Part shown: positions 14,546 through 22,768 of the stretch, one piece after another
Numbering within the stretch: position 1 is the stretch's first letter
Layout of the letters: every line of letters starts with the position of its first letter
Origin: Actinobacteria bacterium UBA2272
GTDB taxonomy: Bacteria; Actinomycetota; Coriobacteriia; Anaerosomatales; Anaerosomataceae
Reading direction: 5' to 3'
DNA: 64,000 bases
NCBI GenBank assembly: GCA_002347725.1
Contig: DDXA01000003.1
Coordinates: 1 to 64,000 of the forward strand
The notes under the pieces: model-generated
Told to the model about the DNA's origin: nothing
The model's input: the letters and a program-made list of their open reading frames with translations, nothing else
Database searches by the model: none
Translations under genes and position numbers: made by a program

Positions 14546-15421
14546 TCAGCGGGCGCGTGGCGGTAGCGGCACGAGTACCGAGGTCCGGGACTTGTAGTCC
14601 TCGTAGTCATCCTGCCCGCCCCAGGTTTCGTCGGCACGCTTCTCGAGAAGCGGCACGCCGCTCACGCGTGTGAGGAGCAGGTAGACGAACGCCGGGGAGA
14701 TGAGCGTGACGAGCTGCCATCCGCGGAGGGCGGGGAGGGCGATGAGCGCGACTCCCACCCAGAGGGCGATCTCGCCGAAGTAGTTGGGATGGCGCGACCA
14801 GGACCACAGGCCCGTGCGGATGAAGCGACCCGTGTTGGCGGGATCGGCGCGGAAGCGGCTCTTCTGCAGGTCGGCGGCGACCTCGACAGCGAACCCCACG
14901 AGCCAGATGCACAGGCCGACTGCGGCAAGCGCATCGAGCGCCACACGGTTGGTTGAGCCGATGGCCGCGAACGCCGCTCCAGCGGTAAGCGTGATCCACA
15001 GTGCCTGGATCGTCCATACGTTGAGGAACCTCACGAACGACGGTTTGATATCGTCGAACCGGCCGTCCTTTCCGGCTCTCCGGACCCTGCGGACCAGGAA
15101 CGTGCCGAGTCGTCCGGCCCATACGATCACGAGCGCGACCAGCAGGATCGAGCGGGCATCGAGTGGGGTCGAGAGCGCCGCGGCGAGCGAGGCCATCGAG
15201 ATGTACGTGAGGCTGCCGGTCAGGTCGTAGAATCGTTCACTCTGCGTGAGATAGGCTGGGACGAACGCGACGAACTGGATAAGGAACGTCAGCCCGACTA
15301 CCAGGGCGAACACGGGGACACCGCCGGCAACCGCTCCTCCGGCCGATCCGGCCCAGGCGATGCCTGCGGCGATCAGGACCACCGCCGGACTGGTGACGAA
15401 TTCGGTGCGGTCCGCTTTCAC
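14546..15421 (-). CDS. DUF1295 family membrane protein (steroid 5-alpha-reductase-like)
   Basis: A 291-residue polytopic membrane protein. The C-terminal block GLWSWSRHPNYFGEIALWVG is the hallmark of DUF1295/isoprenylcysteine methyltransferase-like and steroid-reductase-like proteins; the substrate here is unknown. The frame is open to ATG 15478, but that codon sits inside the MarR-type palindrome and has no ribosome site, whereas GTG 15421 follows GAGAGGAAGG, so GTG 15421 is preferred. It is divergent from the MarR gene and shares its operator, so it is likely part of the same regulon as the heliorhodopsin. Confidence 0.82.
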   Translation of the reverse strand: MKADRTEFVTSPAVVLIAAGIAWAGSAGGAVAGGVPVFALVVGLTFLIQFVAFVPAYLTQSERFYDLTGSLTYISMASLAAALSTPLDARSILLVALVIVWAGRLGTFLVRRVRRAGKDGRFDDIKPSFVRFLNVWTIQALWITLTAGAAFAAIGSTNRVALDALAAVGLCIWLVGFAVEVAADLQKSRFRADPANTGRFIRTGLWSWSRHPNYFGEIALWVGVALIALPALRGWQLVTLISPAFVYLLLTRVSGVPLLEKRADETWGGQDDYEDYKSRTSVLVPLPPRAR

Positions 15422-15470
15422 GTGTGCGGCCTTCCTCTCGTGCGCGCTGCCCCCGGCGCCCACTGGAAAC

Positions 15471-15487
15471 ATCTCCATCGTGGAGAT
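15471..15487. promoter_or_regulatory. MarR-type operator between divergent genes
   Basis: ATCTCCATCGTGGAGAT is a perfect palindrome (7-bp arms, 3-bp centre) immediately upstream of a TACTATAG -10-like region for the MarR gene. Confidence 0.75.
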
Positions 15488-15500
15488 ACTATAGCAAGCG

Positions 15501-16016
15501 ATGAGTACTCAGACGAAGACACAGTCGGATACCGGGGCGTCACCCGCCTGCGACGATCGCGGCGACGTCGCGATCGCACGCGAGGACATCGTTCGCCTGC
15601 TCTGCGCGTACGCGGGCGAGTCGCTGCGTACCACCGAGAAGTGGGCGGCGGCAAAGGCCATCAACAGCACGGACATCCGGGCCATGGCAGAACTCGGCGA
15701 GGCGCATCGAGCCGGCGCTCAGATGACCGCCGGGCAACTGGGTGATGCGCTCGGACTGAGCTCTCCGGCCACCTCGGCTCTCATCTCGCGCCTGGAGGGT
15801 GGCGGGCACGTCACGCGCAGCCGCGATCCCAAAGACCGGCGACGAGTGCTGCTGACCGCTTCGCCGTCGGCACAGCGGGGGGCCGTTGAGTACTTCCAGC
15901 CGATGGGGGATGCCGTCGCCGCCGCACTTCGGGGCTGCAGCGACGAGGAGATGAGTGTGATCGCGAGGTTCCTGGAGTGTCTCGTGAGGCATATGCATGC
16001 CAGTTCGCCAGCGTAG
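15501..16016 (+). CDS. MarR-family transcriptional regulator
   Basis: A 171-residue regulator. The winged helix-turn-helix spans about residues 65-120: MTAGQLGDALGLSSPATSALISRLEGGGHVTRSRDPKDRRRVLL, with the wing motif DPKDRR diagnostic of MarR. Flanking helices form the dimer interface. It starts 13 bp after the perfect palindrome, which overlaps its promoter, so autoregulation is likely. The heliorhodopsin gene follows 55 bp downstream on the same strand and is probably co-transcribed. The ligand is unknown. Confidence 0.9.
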   Translation: MSTQTKTQSDTGASPACDDRGDVAIAREDIVRLLCAYAGESLRTTEKWAAAKAINSTDIRAMAELGEAHRAGAQMTAGQLGDALGLSSPATSALISRLEGGGHVTRSRDPKDRRRVLLTASPSAQRGAVEYFQPMGDAVAAALRGCSDEEMSVIARFLECLVRHMHASSPA

Positions 16017-16071
16017 GCGAGGTTCCCCCGGCATTCGTCGGACCTGGGGGCCACGGAGAAGGGAGTCTGAA

Positions 16072-16833
16072 ATGGCGGAGACTGAACCGAGATTCAAGCG
16101 ACTTCGGCTCTACAACATCGTGATGGGTCTCATCCACCTGGCACAGGGCGCGGCGATCGTCGCGCTGTCCGAGCCGTACGCCGTACCGGTGACGGCATCA
16201 TGGATGAACACCAGGCCGGGTCCGGGCGTGTTCAGCCAGCCGCAGCTCTACTTCGAGTACGAACTGGGATACGCCGTGGCGCTGTTCTTGTTCTTCTCGG
16301 CAGTGGCGCACTTCGTCATCGCGGGACCGGCGTTCAAGGGCTACGTGGACGGCCTGAAGAAGACCCGCAACTACTACCGCTGGATCGAGTACGCGTTCAG
16401 CTCATCGCTCATGGTCGTGCTCATCTCGTCGCTCGTCGGCATCACCGACGTTGCGGCCCTCACGGCGCTGTTCGGTGTGAACGCATCGATGATCCTGTTC
16501 GGACTGTTGATGGAGAAGTACGAGCAGCCGGGCAAGCCCGACTGGACCGCGTTCATCTTCGGCTGTCTCGCCGGCATCGTCCCCTGGATCGCCATCGCCG
16601 ACTACCTGTGGGGCCCGGGTGCAAGCGACATGACGCCCACGTTCGTGTACTGGATCTTCGTGTCGATGTTCGTGTTCTTCAATAGCTTCGCGGTCAATCA
16701 GGTGCTGCAGTACAAGCAAGTAGGCAAGTGGAAGGACTATCTGTTCGGCGAGGCTGCCTACGTCTTCTTGAGCCTGTCGGCCAAGTCACTGCTCGCATGG
16801 CTCGTGTTCGCCAACGTGCTCATACCGCAGTAA
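16072..16833 (+). CDS. Heliorhodopsin
   Basis: A 253-residue, seven-helix retinal protein of the heliorhodopsin family. Family marks: the N-terminal LRLYNIVMGLIHLAQG, helix 3 RNYYRWIEYAFSSSLM with the probable counterion Glu106, and helix 7 LSLSAKSLLAW with the retinal-binding Lys238. Length and residue positions agree closely with studied members. Heliorhodopsins insert with the N-terminus inside and have a slow photocycle without strong ion pumping; sensory or enzyme-regulating roles are proposed. ATG 16072 follows AAGGGAG. It lies behind a MarR regulator. No retinal-synthesis gene is in the window, so retinal source is open. Confidence 0.93.
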   Translation: MAETEPRFKRLRLYNIVMGLIHLAQGAAIVALSEPYAVPVTASWMNTRPGPGVFSQPQLYFEYELGYAVALFLFFSAVAHFVIAGPAFKGYVDGLKKTRNYYRWIEYAFSSSLMVVLISSLVGITDVAALTALFGVNASMILFGLLMEKYEQPGKPDWTAFIFGCLAGIVPWIAIADYLWGPGASDMTPTFVYWIFVSMFVFFNSFAVNQVLQYKQVGKWKDYLFGEAAYVFLSLSAKSLLAWLVFANVLIPQ

Positions 16834-16849
16834 AGGGCGGAGGGGCTCT

Positions 16850-16975
16850 TCAGCTGGCGGCCTTGCGCACGATCGCGGCGATCTTCCCGAGCGCCGCGGC
16901 ATCGCCGTCGGCCTTCTTGGCGGCCGGCTTGCCCAGCTTGTTCTCGGCCATGAGAATCCCGCCTTCCGTGTTCAT
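16850..16975 (-). CDS. Small basic protein, hypothetical
   Basis: A 41-residue frame starting 11 bp after the stop of the SDR gene on the same strand (ATG 16975, with a second ATG at 16951). It is rich in Ala and Lys (GKPAAKKADGD, then KIAAIVRKAAS). It may be a real small protein co-transcribed with the SDR gene or a detached C-terminal tail. Support is limited to coding-like composition and position. Confidence 0.35.
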   Translation of the reverse strand: MNTEGGILMAENKLGKPAAKKADGDAAALGKIAAIVRKAAS

Positions 16976-16986
16976 CCGGTTGTGCT

Positions 16987-17802
16987 TCAGTCGGCCAGTC
17001 GGGCCTTCATCTGCTTGTAGATGAACCCGGCGGAGCGCTCGGGAATGAACCGGGACAGCCGGTCCAGCAGTTTCGCGTCCTTGCCAATCATGACGCGGTA
17101 CGCGTCGTGCTCCATCGCCTCGACGATGATGCGGGCCGCATCCGACGGCAGCGTCATCTTCATCTTCGGCGCCTTCTCGTCGGCGGCCTCACTCGCTGCG
17201 GGGGCGTCAAGTCCGGAGTTCCTGGAGATGTCTGTTGCGATGGCGCCGGGGAACACGCAGGTGACCGCCACGTTCGTCTCCATCAGTTCCGAGTGGAGCC
17301 CCTCGGTCAGCAGCTTGACGGCAGCCTTGGACGCGCCATAGACCGACTGGCCAGGGAAGGGCATGAAGCCGCCCATGCTCGACACGTTGACCAGGTGCGC
17401 CACGGGTCGCTCGAGCAGGTGGGGGAGGAACGTCTTGGTCATGTTGATGACGCCCCAGAAGTTGACGTTCATCACGCGCTCGATAGCGTCGTAGCCGAGG
17501 TCGTTCACCTTGACGAACGGCTGGATGATGCCGGCGCAGTTGACGAGGCCGTCGATCTGGCCGTGCGCCTCGATGATCGCGGCCGGCAGCGCCTCGACCG
17601 CCTCGCGATCGGTGATGTTCACGGCGTGAGTCGAGAGCGCGTCGGCTTTGGTGCCTGCCAGACGCGCCGTCTCCTGCAGTCCGGCCCCGCTGATGTCGAC
17701 GGCCGCAACGCGCGCTCCCCGGCCCAGGAGAGCGAGGACCAGTTCTCGTCCTATGCCGTTGCCGCCACCGGTCACCGCGATCGTCTTCCCTGCTGCCTGC
17801 AT
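16987..17802 (-). CDS. Short-chain dehydrogenase/reductase
   Basis: A 271-residue classical SDR. Cofactor motif TGGGNGIG is near residue 11, NCAG in strand 4, catalytic Ser in VNVSSMGG and YGASK with the catalytic Tyr and Lys; FPGAIATD follows. The C-terminal part, with MKMTLPSDAARIIVEAMEHD, resembles SDRs acting on hydrophobic substrates. ATG 17802 is used because GGGAGA precedes it by 6 bp; upstream in-frame codons have no site. It is divergent from the PadR gene; its own promoter must lie in 17803-17930. The substrate is unknown. Confidence 0.88.
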   Translation of the reverse strand: MQAAGKTIAVTGGGNGIGRELVLALLGRGARVAAVDISGAGLQETARLAGTKADALSTHAVNITDREAVEALPAAIIEAHGQIDGLVNCAGIIQPFVKVNDLGYDAIERVMNVNFWGVINMTKTFLPHLLERPVAHLVNVSSMGGFMPFPGQSVYGASKAAVKLLTEGLHSELMETNVAVTCVFPGAIATDISRNSGLDAPAASEAADEKAPKMKMTLPSDAARIIVEAMEHDAYRVMIGKDAKLLDRLSRFIPERSAGFIYKQMKARLAD

Positions 17803-17933
17803 GTCGTCTCCCTCATCCCGGTTGTCTCGGGCCTTGGCCGCGCGTGATGTGTCCGGCACCATCAGGCGGTGCGTGCCTGCCCGGTTTTTCAGAGTCTATC
17901 GCGTGCGGGTGACCGGCGGAATCGGGAAGTGTA

Positions 17934-17962
17934 TCGACATACATAGCGCTGCTATGTATAGT
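17934..17962 (+). promoter_or_regulatory. PadR promoter with embedded operator
   Basis: TCGACA (17934-17939) and TATAGT (17957-17962) are separated by exactly 17 bp, and the spacer is filled by the perfect palindrome TACATAGC-GCT-GCTATGTA (17940-17958). ATGT/ACAT arms are typical of PadR operators, so the PadR protein probably represses its own operon here. Confidence 0.78.
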
Positions 17963-18017
17963 GCTGTTGCGTGGGCTTGGGTTCAGTGGCATCAGTCTCG
18001 GGAGACCAGGTGGGATC

Positions 18018-18401
18018 GTGGAGATCAGCAAAGACTTGATAGCCGCTTCCTCGACACCAATCGTACTTGCGATCCTTGCCGAGGAGGACAGCTACGGCTA
18101 CGCCATCCTCCAGCGTGTTCGGGAGTTGTCAGGAGGGCACCTGGAGTGGACGGACGGGATGCTCTACCCCGTCCTGCACCGACTGGGACGGCTCGGCCAC
18201 GTCGAGGCGCGGTGGGAGGTTGCGGAAAACGGCCGCCGCCGCAAGTACTACCGGATCACGTCCCGGGGACTGGCGCAGCTCGAAGAGGAGCGCACGCAGT
18301 GGCAGGTGGTGGACGCCACTCTACGGGACGTCTGGCAGACGCTCTCCTTCGTCGACCGGACCTGCCGCCCGATGTCCCCCTCACTGTCGCAAGGAGCCTG
18401 A
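18018..18401 (+). CDS. PadR-family transcriptional regulator
   Basis: A 127-residue regulator with a PadR winged helix: TPIVLAILAEEDSYGYAILQRV, then DGMLYPVLHRLGRLGHVEARW, and the wing GRRRKYYRITSRG. The short C-terminal helix places it in the small subfamily-2 group. GTG 18018 is chosen because the conserved region starts 10 residues later. The next gene, 4 bp away, encodes a permease-prefix-domain membrane protein, a pairing frequently seen in Gram-positive bacteria. The operator upstream supports autoregulation. Confidence 0.9.
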   Translation: MEISKDLIAASSTPIVLAILAEEDSYGYAILQRVRELSGGHLEWTDGMLYPVLHRLGRLGHVEARWEVAENGRRRKYYRITSRGLAQLEEERTQWQVVDATLRDVWQTLSFVDRTCRPMSPSLSQGA

Positions 18402-18405
18402 AGCG

Positions 18406-19773
18406 ATGTCCGATCCGGATCACACTGACGCACTCGAGCAGCAGATCGATGAATGGCGGAGCTACCTTAGCCGCCGACAGGCGATCCACGCCGCCGACGT
18501 GACGGAGTTGGAGGACCACCTGCGTGAGCAGGTGGCCGTGCTGGTCGAGGCGGGGCTCGGCGCCGATGAGGCGTTCCTGGTGGCGGTCAAGCGCATGGGC
18601 GATCTCGACTCCCTCTCGCGCGATTTCGCGCTCGAGCACTCGGAGCGCCTCTGGAAGCAGCTCGTAGTCCCCTCGGATCCCGCCGGGTCGCGAGCGCGGA
18701 TCCAAACGGATGCCGTTGTTGCCTTCTGTGTGGCTGTGGCGGCGGCCCTTGCGATCAAGGTGCCGGCGCTCTTTGGGATCCACCTGGATCAGAACGCGAG
18801 CTTCTACGCCCGCAATCTGAGCCTGTTCGTGCTGCCGTTCCTGGCGGGCTACTTCGTCTGGAAGCGGCGGCTGCAGTCGGCTACTGTTCGCTGGCTGGCC
18901 GTGGCGTTCGTGGTGGCGGCCGTGTTCGCCAACGTCTATCCCTTCGTGCCGGGCGGCAACACCGAGGCGCTCGCGGCGCTGCACCTGCCGATAGCGCTTT
19001 GGCTGGTGGTGGGCATCGCATACGCCGGCGATCGATGGAGGCAGGTTGGCGGGCGCATGGACTTTGTCCGCTTCTCGGGCGAGTTGTTCATCTACTACGT
19101 CCTGATCGCCCTCGGCGGTGGCGTGCTCATGGCGTTCATGGCGATGATCTTCCAGGCCATCGGCGTCGACGTCGAGCCGCTCTTCGAGTCGTGGCTGCTG
19201 CCGTGCGGTGGTGTCGGGGCCGTCGTGGTCGCCTCGTGGCTCGTGGAGGCCAAGCAGAGCGTGATCGAGAACATGGCGCCCGTGTTGACGCGCCTGTTCA
19301 CCCCACTGTTCGCCGTCGTGCTGGTCGCGTTTCTCGTGACCTCGCTGCTCACCGGGCGCGGTGTGGACATCGATAGGAACGTGCTCATCGCCTTCGACCT
19401 GCTCCTGGTCGTGGTCCTCGGACTTCTGCTCTACTCCGTCTCTGCCCGAGATCCCCACTCGCCCCCGGGAGTCTTCGATGTCGTGCAGGTCGTCTTGGTG
19501 GTCAGCGCGCTGCTGGCCGACGCGGTGGCGCTGTGGGCCATCGCGGCGCGCATCACCGAGTTCGGCTTCACGCCAAACCGGATCGCCGCACTTGGTGAGA
19601 ACGTGATTCTTCTGGTCAACCTGACGTGGTCCGCCGTTCTGTACATCCGTTTCGTGCGAGGGCGCGGGTTGTTCGCCGCCGTCGAGCGGTGGCAGACCGA
19701 TTACCTGCCCGTCTACGCGTTATGGGCGGGTGTGGTCGTGATCGTCTTCCCTGTGGTGTTCGCGTACATCTAA
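18406..19773 (+). CDS. Permease-prefix-domain membrane protein
   Basis: A 455-residue protein. Residues 1-85 form a helical cytoplasmic domain with LEDHLREQVAVLVEAGLGADEAFLVAVKRMGD, which matches permease prefix domain 1, usually fused to FtsX/MacB-like permeases or other membrane domains. Residues about 100-450 contain roughly ten hydrophobic helices with no MacB signature, so this is not a typical FtsX permease. ATG 18406 follows AAGGAG. It is coupled to the PadR gene and probably controlled by it; it may sense or export an envelope-active compound. Confidence 0.72.
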   Translation: MSDPDHTDALEQQIDEWRSYLSRRQAIHAADVTELEDHLREQVAVLVEAGLGADEAFLVAVKRMGDLDSLSRDFALEHSERLWKQLVVPSDPAGSRARIQTDAVVAFCVAVAAALAIKVPALFGIHLDQNASFYARNLSLFVLPFLAGYFVWKRRLQSATVRWLAVAFVVAAVFANVYPFVPGGNTEALAALHLPIALWLVVGIAYAGDRWRQVGGRMDFVRFSGELFIYYVLIALGGGVLMAFMAMIFQAIGVDVEPLFESWLLPCGGVGAVVVASWLVEAKQSVIENMAPVLTRLFTPLFAVVLVAFLVTSLLTGRGVDIDRNVLIAFDLLLVVVLGLLLYSVSARDPHSPPGVFDVVQVVLVVSALLADAVALWAIAARITEFGFTPNRIAALGENVILLVNLTWSAVLYIRFVRGRGLFAAVERWQTDYLPVYALWAGVVVIVFPVVFAYI

Positions 19774-19867
19774 TAACCGATCTCGGTGTATGTGAAGCCG
19801 CAGCGCTCCGTTGCCGTTTGTTATCGTTAGTGTTCGCAGGCAAGCGACGTCGGCAAAGGAGCCGGAA

Positions 19868-20176
19868 GTGGCCAACGTAAGGAACTCCTCGTACTCGGTG
19901 GTGGGCTCGGTCGAGGCGGACGGGACGGTGCGGAACTCCTCGTACTCCACCGTCGGCTCCGTCGATGCCAGCGGCAACGTGCGGAACTCCTCGTACTCGA
20001 CCGTCGGCTCGGTGGATGCCAGCGGCAATATCAGGAACTCCTCGTACTCCACCGTCGGCTCCGTCGATGCCAGCGGAAACGTACGCAACGCCTCGTACTC
20101 CACCGTCGGTTCGGTCGAGAGCGGCGTGGATCAGCAGCAGGCGGGCGGTGCGGCCCTGCTGCTCCTGCTGAGCTAG
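19868..20176 (+). CDS. Tandem 17-residue-repeat protein
   Basis: A 102-residue protein made of five consecutive repeats of consensus VRNSSYSTVGSVDASGN followed by a glutamine/leucine-rich tail ending in LLLLLS. The strand-turn periodicity suggests a small beta-solenoid or beta-flower with one repeat per blade. GTG 19868 is used because AAAGGAG lies 6 bp upstream. No signal peptide is visible. Repeats are conserved also at DNA level (51 bp), implying recent duplication or homogenisation. The function is unknown. Confidence 0.7.
   Translation: MANVRNSSYSVVGSVEADGTVRNSSYSTVGSVDASGNVRNSSYSTVGSVDASGNIRNSSYSTVGSVDASGNVRNASYSTVGSVESGVDQQQAGGAALLLLLS
19871..20125 (+). repeat. Five 51-bp tandem repeats
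   Basis: The segment AACTCCTCGTACTC recurs every 51 bp in frame, with the last unit slightly diverged (AACGCCTCGTACTC). Copy number could vary between strains by slippage. Confidence 0.85.
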
Positions 20177-20210
20177 GGGTTGCCCGACAGGTCGCGCGCA
20201 AGCGGCGGCC

Positions 20211-20588
20211 CTACGGCGTGATCATGACGTGCCCGGATGCGCCTTCGTCTCCGTCGTCGTTGTCGCGCTTCTCGGCGGCTGCGGGCCGGTAGTTGACCGG
20301 CACCGCTCGGCCGTCGGACCACTCGACCATCTCGGCGTCGCAGGTCGCACAGAGCATGATCTCGCCGATCCCGACGATCGAGAGTTGGGTGCCGCGCGAG
20401 TACTGCGTCAGCGCGTGGGGCCGCTTGACGAGGTCGGTGCCGCCGCACGTGGTGCAGCGGTCGGGCTCCTCGTCGCGCAGCCAGCCGTGGCCGCATGCGC
20501 CGCACTCGATCCGGATGCCATCGGCCGTATCGGAACCGCGCAGGTCGTCTTCCTCGCCACATCTTTGGCAGGCGATGGTCCGCGCCAT
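20211..20588 (-). CDS. Zinc-ribbon protein of unknown function
   Basis: A 125-residue soluble protein with three Cys pairs in the first half: CQRCGEE near residue 7, CGACGHGW near 29 and CTTCGG near 45, plus CATCDAE near 80, giving two likely four-Cys zinc sites. The C-terminal tail is acidic. ATG 20588 follows GAGGAG. It is not assigned to a named family; it could be a nucleic-acid or protein-binding adaptor. It is transcribed alone, convergent to the repeat-protein gene. Confidence 0.7.
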   Translation of the reverse strand: MARTIACQRCGEEDDLRGSDTADGIRIECGACGHGWLRDEEPDRCTTCGGTDLVKRPHALTQYSRGTQLSIVGIGEIMLCATCDAEMVEWSDGRAVPVNYRPAAAEKRDNDDGDEGASGHVMITP

Positions 20589-20727
20589 GAGATCTCCTCG
20601 CATCGTGTCCGGCCAGGATACTCGCGTCCGCTGTGCGGCGCCAGCGCCTTCTGTTCCGCCGCGGACGTGTACGATGGGCCTACGTGTTGCGGTGGGCGAC
20701 GCGGGGTGTGAGGGGAGCTTGGGATCC

Positions 20728-20910
20728 ATGGCCGACGTGACGGGGCGGACAGGAAGCAGAACGAAGACAGCCTTGCTGATCGGGCTGGGCGTGCTCGTCG
20801 GCCTCGTCGTGTGTGGTTCGGCGGCGATCGTCTTCCTCGTGCTCACCGGTATCATCGCGGAGCCGGTGACCGTGATCGAGCAGTTCATGCGAGCACTCGG
20901 CGGCAGCTAG
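20728..20910 (+). CDS. Small single-helix membrane protein
   Basis: A 60-residue protein with a basic N-terminus (GRTGSRTK) and one long hydrophobic helix (about residues 14-40). ATG 20728 follows GAGGGGAG at a rather long distance. It lies 38 bp before a larger membrane-protein gene and may be co-transcribed with it. The function is unknown. Confidence 0.55.
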   Translation: MADVTGRTGSRTKTALLIGLGVLVGLVVCGSAAIVFLVLTGIIAEPVTVIEQFMRALGGS

Positions 20911-20948
20911 GGCGCGTTCGCCCCGGGTGGGCACGTGAGGGGGGACGG

Positions 20949-22049
20949 ATGGATCGCGGTGTGTTCCTGGAGGCATCGGCGCTGGAGGCGGCCAGTCCGC
21001 GCGATGCGCTGCGTCTGTACGCCGAGTTGGACCGGCAGAACACCGATGACGCACCGATGATGCTTGCGGTCGGCGCGATCGGTCCCGCGATCGCGGCCGC
21101 GATCGCTTATCTGGTGGCGCGGGCGATCCCGGCGTATCAGACCGAGGTGACGCTGATCATCCTGATCCTCGGGTACGCACCGATCTTCATGGTGCAGAAG
21201 CGCGCACTGCTCGAGCGAGGCGTCAGCAAGCCACCTGTGTTCGTGAACATCGTCTACTACGTCCTCATGCCGGTACTCGTCATCCTGCAAGACGTGCTGC
21301 AGCTGGCGATCATCCTGCTCGTCTCGGCTGTGACATGGATCGTTCTCGCGCTCCCGATCTCGCTCATGTACCTGCTCCTCGGCGGGCCGCCGTTCGTTGC
21401 GCCCTGGGAGCTGCCTACGACGATCGGCTCGATCGGGATCGGCATCTGCATCGCCTTCTGGCTCGCATACGTGCTCGCCGATCTCAACCCGCAGATGTTC
21501 ACCCGCGAGCCGGTGGCCGACCACCTCGAGATGATCCCTGTCGGCATACGGCTGCGCGCCGCCGACATCGTCCAGTTCTTCGGGGGGTTGCTCCTCGGCG
21601 TGATCCTCGTCGGCAGCGGGCCGCTCGAGCTGCTCTTCGAGCACCAGTGGGAGGCGGTGGTCCTGAGCGGCATCACGGGGCTCATGCTCGCCTATGCGTT
21701 CCGCTCGACGCCGGGGGACCTCGTGCTCGACCACCTGATCGAGATCGGCCGGGCCCGCGCTCTCATCCGTCTCGGCCGCATCGTCGAGGCGCGCTGGCGC
21801 ATGGAACAGGTGATCTTCGCGCCGGCTTCGCACCGGCCGGTCCAGCTCGGCGTGGTTGCGTCCGCGGTCCACACGATGGCTTCGAACCGGACGGCCGCCG
21901 GGGAATACGGCGAGATTCCCGGATACCTGCGCGCGGCGGGCGACGTGCACGGCACGAAGCTGGAGCCGTACGGGGACCTCTGGCAGGATGTGGTTGTGCA
22001 CACGCAGGCGCTTCACGGCCACCGCGCCGCACGTCTGGAGGACGCATGA
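20949..22049 (+). CDS. Polytopic membrane protein of unknown function
   Basis: A 366-residue protein with a soluble N-terminus (about 1-35), around eight hydrophobic helices in pairs (about 38-275) and a soluble C-terminal domain (about 280-366) that contains IGRARALIRLGRIVEARWRMEQV, a TPR-like helical hairpin. It is not assigned to a family. ATG 20949 follows GAGGGGGG by 4 bp. Its stop overlaps the racemase start, so racemase and ABC exporter downstream form one coupled run with it. Confidence 0.62.
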   Translation: MDRGVFLEASALEAASPRDALRLYAELDRQNTDDAPMMLAVGAIGPAIAAAIAYLVARAIPAYQTEVTLIILILGYAPIFMVQKRALLERGVSKPPVFVNIVYYVLMPVLVILQDVLQLAIILLVSAVTWIVLALPISLMYLLLGGPPFVAPWELPTTIGSIGIGICIAFWLAYVLADLNPQMFTREPVADHLEMIPVGIRLRAADIVQFFGGLLLGVILVGSGPLELLFEHQWEAVVLSGITGLMLAYAFRSTPGDLVLDHLIEIGRARALIRLGRIVEARWRMEQVIFAPASHRPVQLGVVASAVHTMASNRTAAGEYGEIPGYLRAAGDVHGTKLEPYGDLWQDVVVHTQALHGHRAARLEDA

Positions 22050-22768
22050 AGACCATCGGCCTGATAGGCGGCATGAGCTGGGAGTCGACGCTCCCGTACT
22101 ACCGGCGCATAAACGAACTCGTCAGCGAGCGGCTCGGCGGGCTGCACTCGGCCCGCATCGTGCTCGTGAGCCTGGACTTCAGCGACGTGGAGGCGCTGCA
22201 GACGGCGGGGGAGTGGGACGAGGCCGGCCGGTTGCTCGCCGACGCGGCACGCTCCGTCCGCGCCGCGGGTGCCGAGTGCGTGCTGGTCGCGAGCAACACG
22301 ATGCACAGGGTCGCGTCGTGGGTGGAAGATGCCGTCGACATCCCCCTGCTGCACATCGCCGATGCTACGGCGGCCGCCGTCCGGGAGGCAGGCCTTACCA
22401 CCGTCGGCCTTCTCGGCACGCGCTTCACCATGGAGCAGGACTTCTACCGCTCGCGGCTCGAGGACCGGTTCGGACTGTCGGTGGTCGTGCCCGATGAGGC
22501 AGAGCGTGCGTTCGTCGATCGGGTCATCTACACCGAGCTGTGCTGCGGCATCGTGTCCGGGTCCTCGCGCGAGACGTTCCGGGAGATCATCGGGCGGCTC
22601 GTCGCGCGCGGTGCCGAGGGTGTCATCCTCGGCTGCACGGAGATCCCGCTGCTCGTATCGTCGGCCGACTCCCCTGTGCCGGTGTTCGACACGGGTGAGA
22701 TCCACGCCGCATCCGCCGTGAGGTTCGCGCTCGGCGACATGTACGGCGCAGACGGCGGGGGAGTGTGA
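22046..22768 (+). CDS. Aspartate/glutamate racemase family protein (YgeA-like)
   Basis: A 240-residue PLP-independent racemase. Opening MKTIGLIGGMSWESTLPYYRRIN is typical. The catalytic pair of most aspartate racemases is two cysteines; here the first position is Ser83 (ASNTMH) and the second is Cys197 (GCTEI). As I recall it, E. coli YgeA has Thr83/Cys197 and is specific for L-Asp/L-Glu, so this enzyme may share that one-cysteine chemistry. ATG 22046 overlaps the previous stop (ATGA) and its own stop overlaps the ABC exporter start. Confidence 0.85.
   Translation: MKTIGLIGGMSWESTLPYYRRINELVSERLGGLHSARIVLVSLDFSDVEALQTAGEWDEAGRLLADAARSVRAAGAECVLVASNTMHRVASWVEDAVDIPLLHIADATAAAVREAGLTTVGLLGTRFTMEQDFYRSRLEDRFGLSVVVPDEAERAFVDRVIYTELCCGIVSGSSRETFREIIGRLVARGAEGVILGCTEIPLLVSSADSPVPVFDTGEIHAASAVRFALGDMYGADGGGV

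Noticed and set aside
19871..20125. CRISPR-like regular spacing
   Set aside because: Units are 51 bp with no unique spacers and encode an in-frame 17-residue protein repeat.
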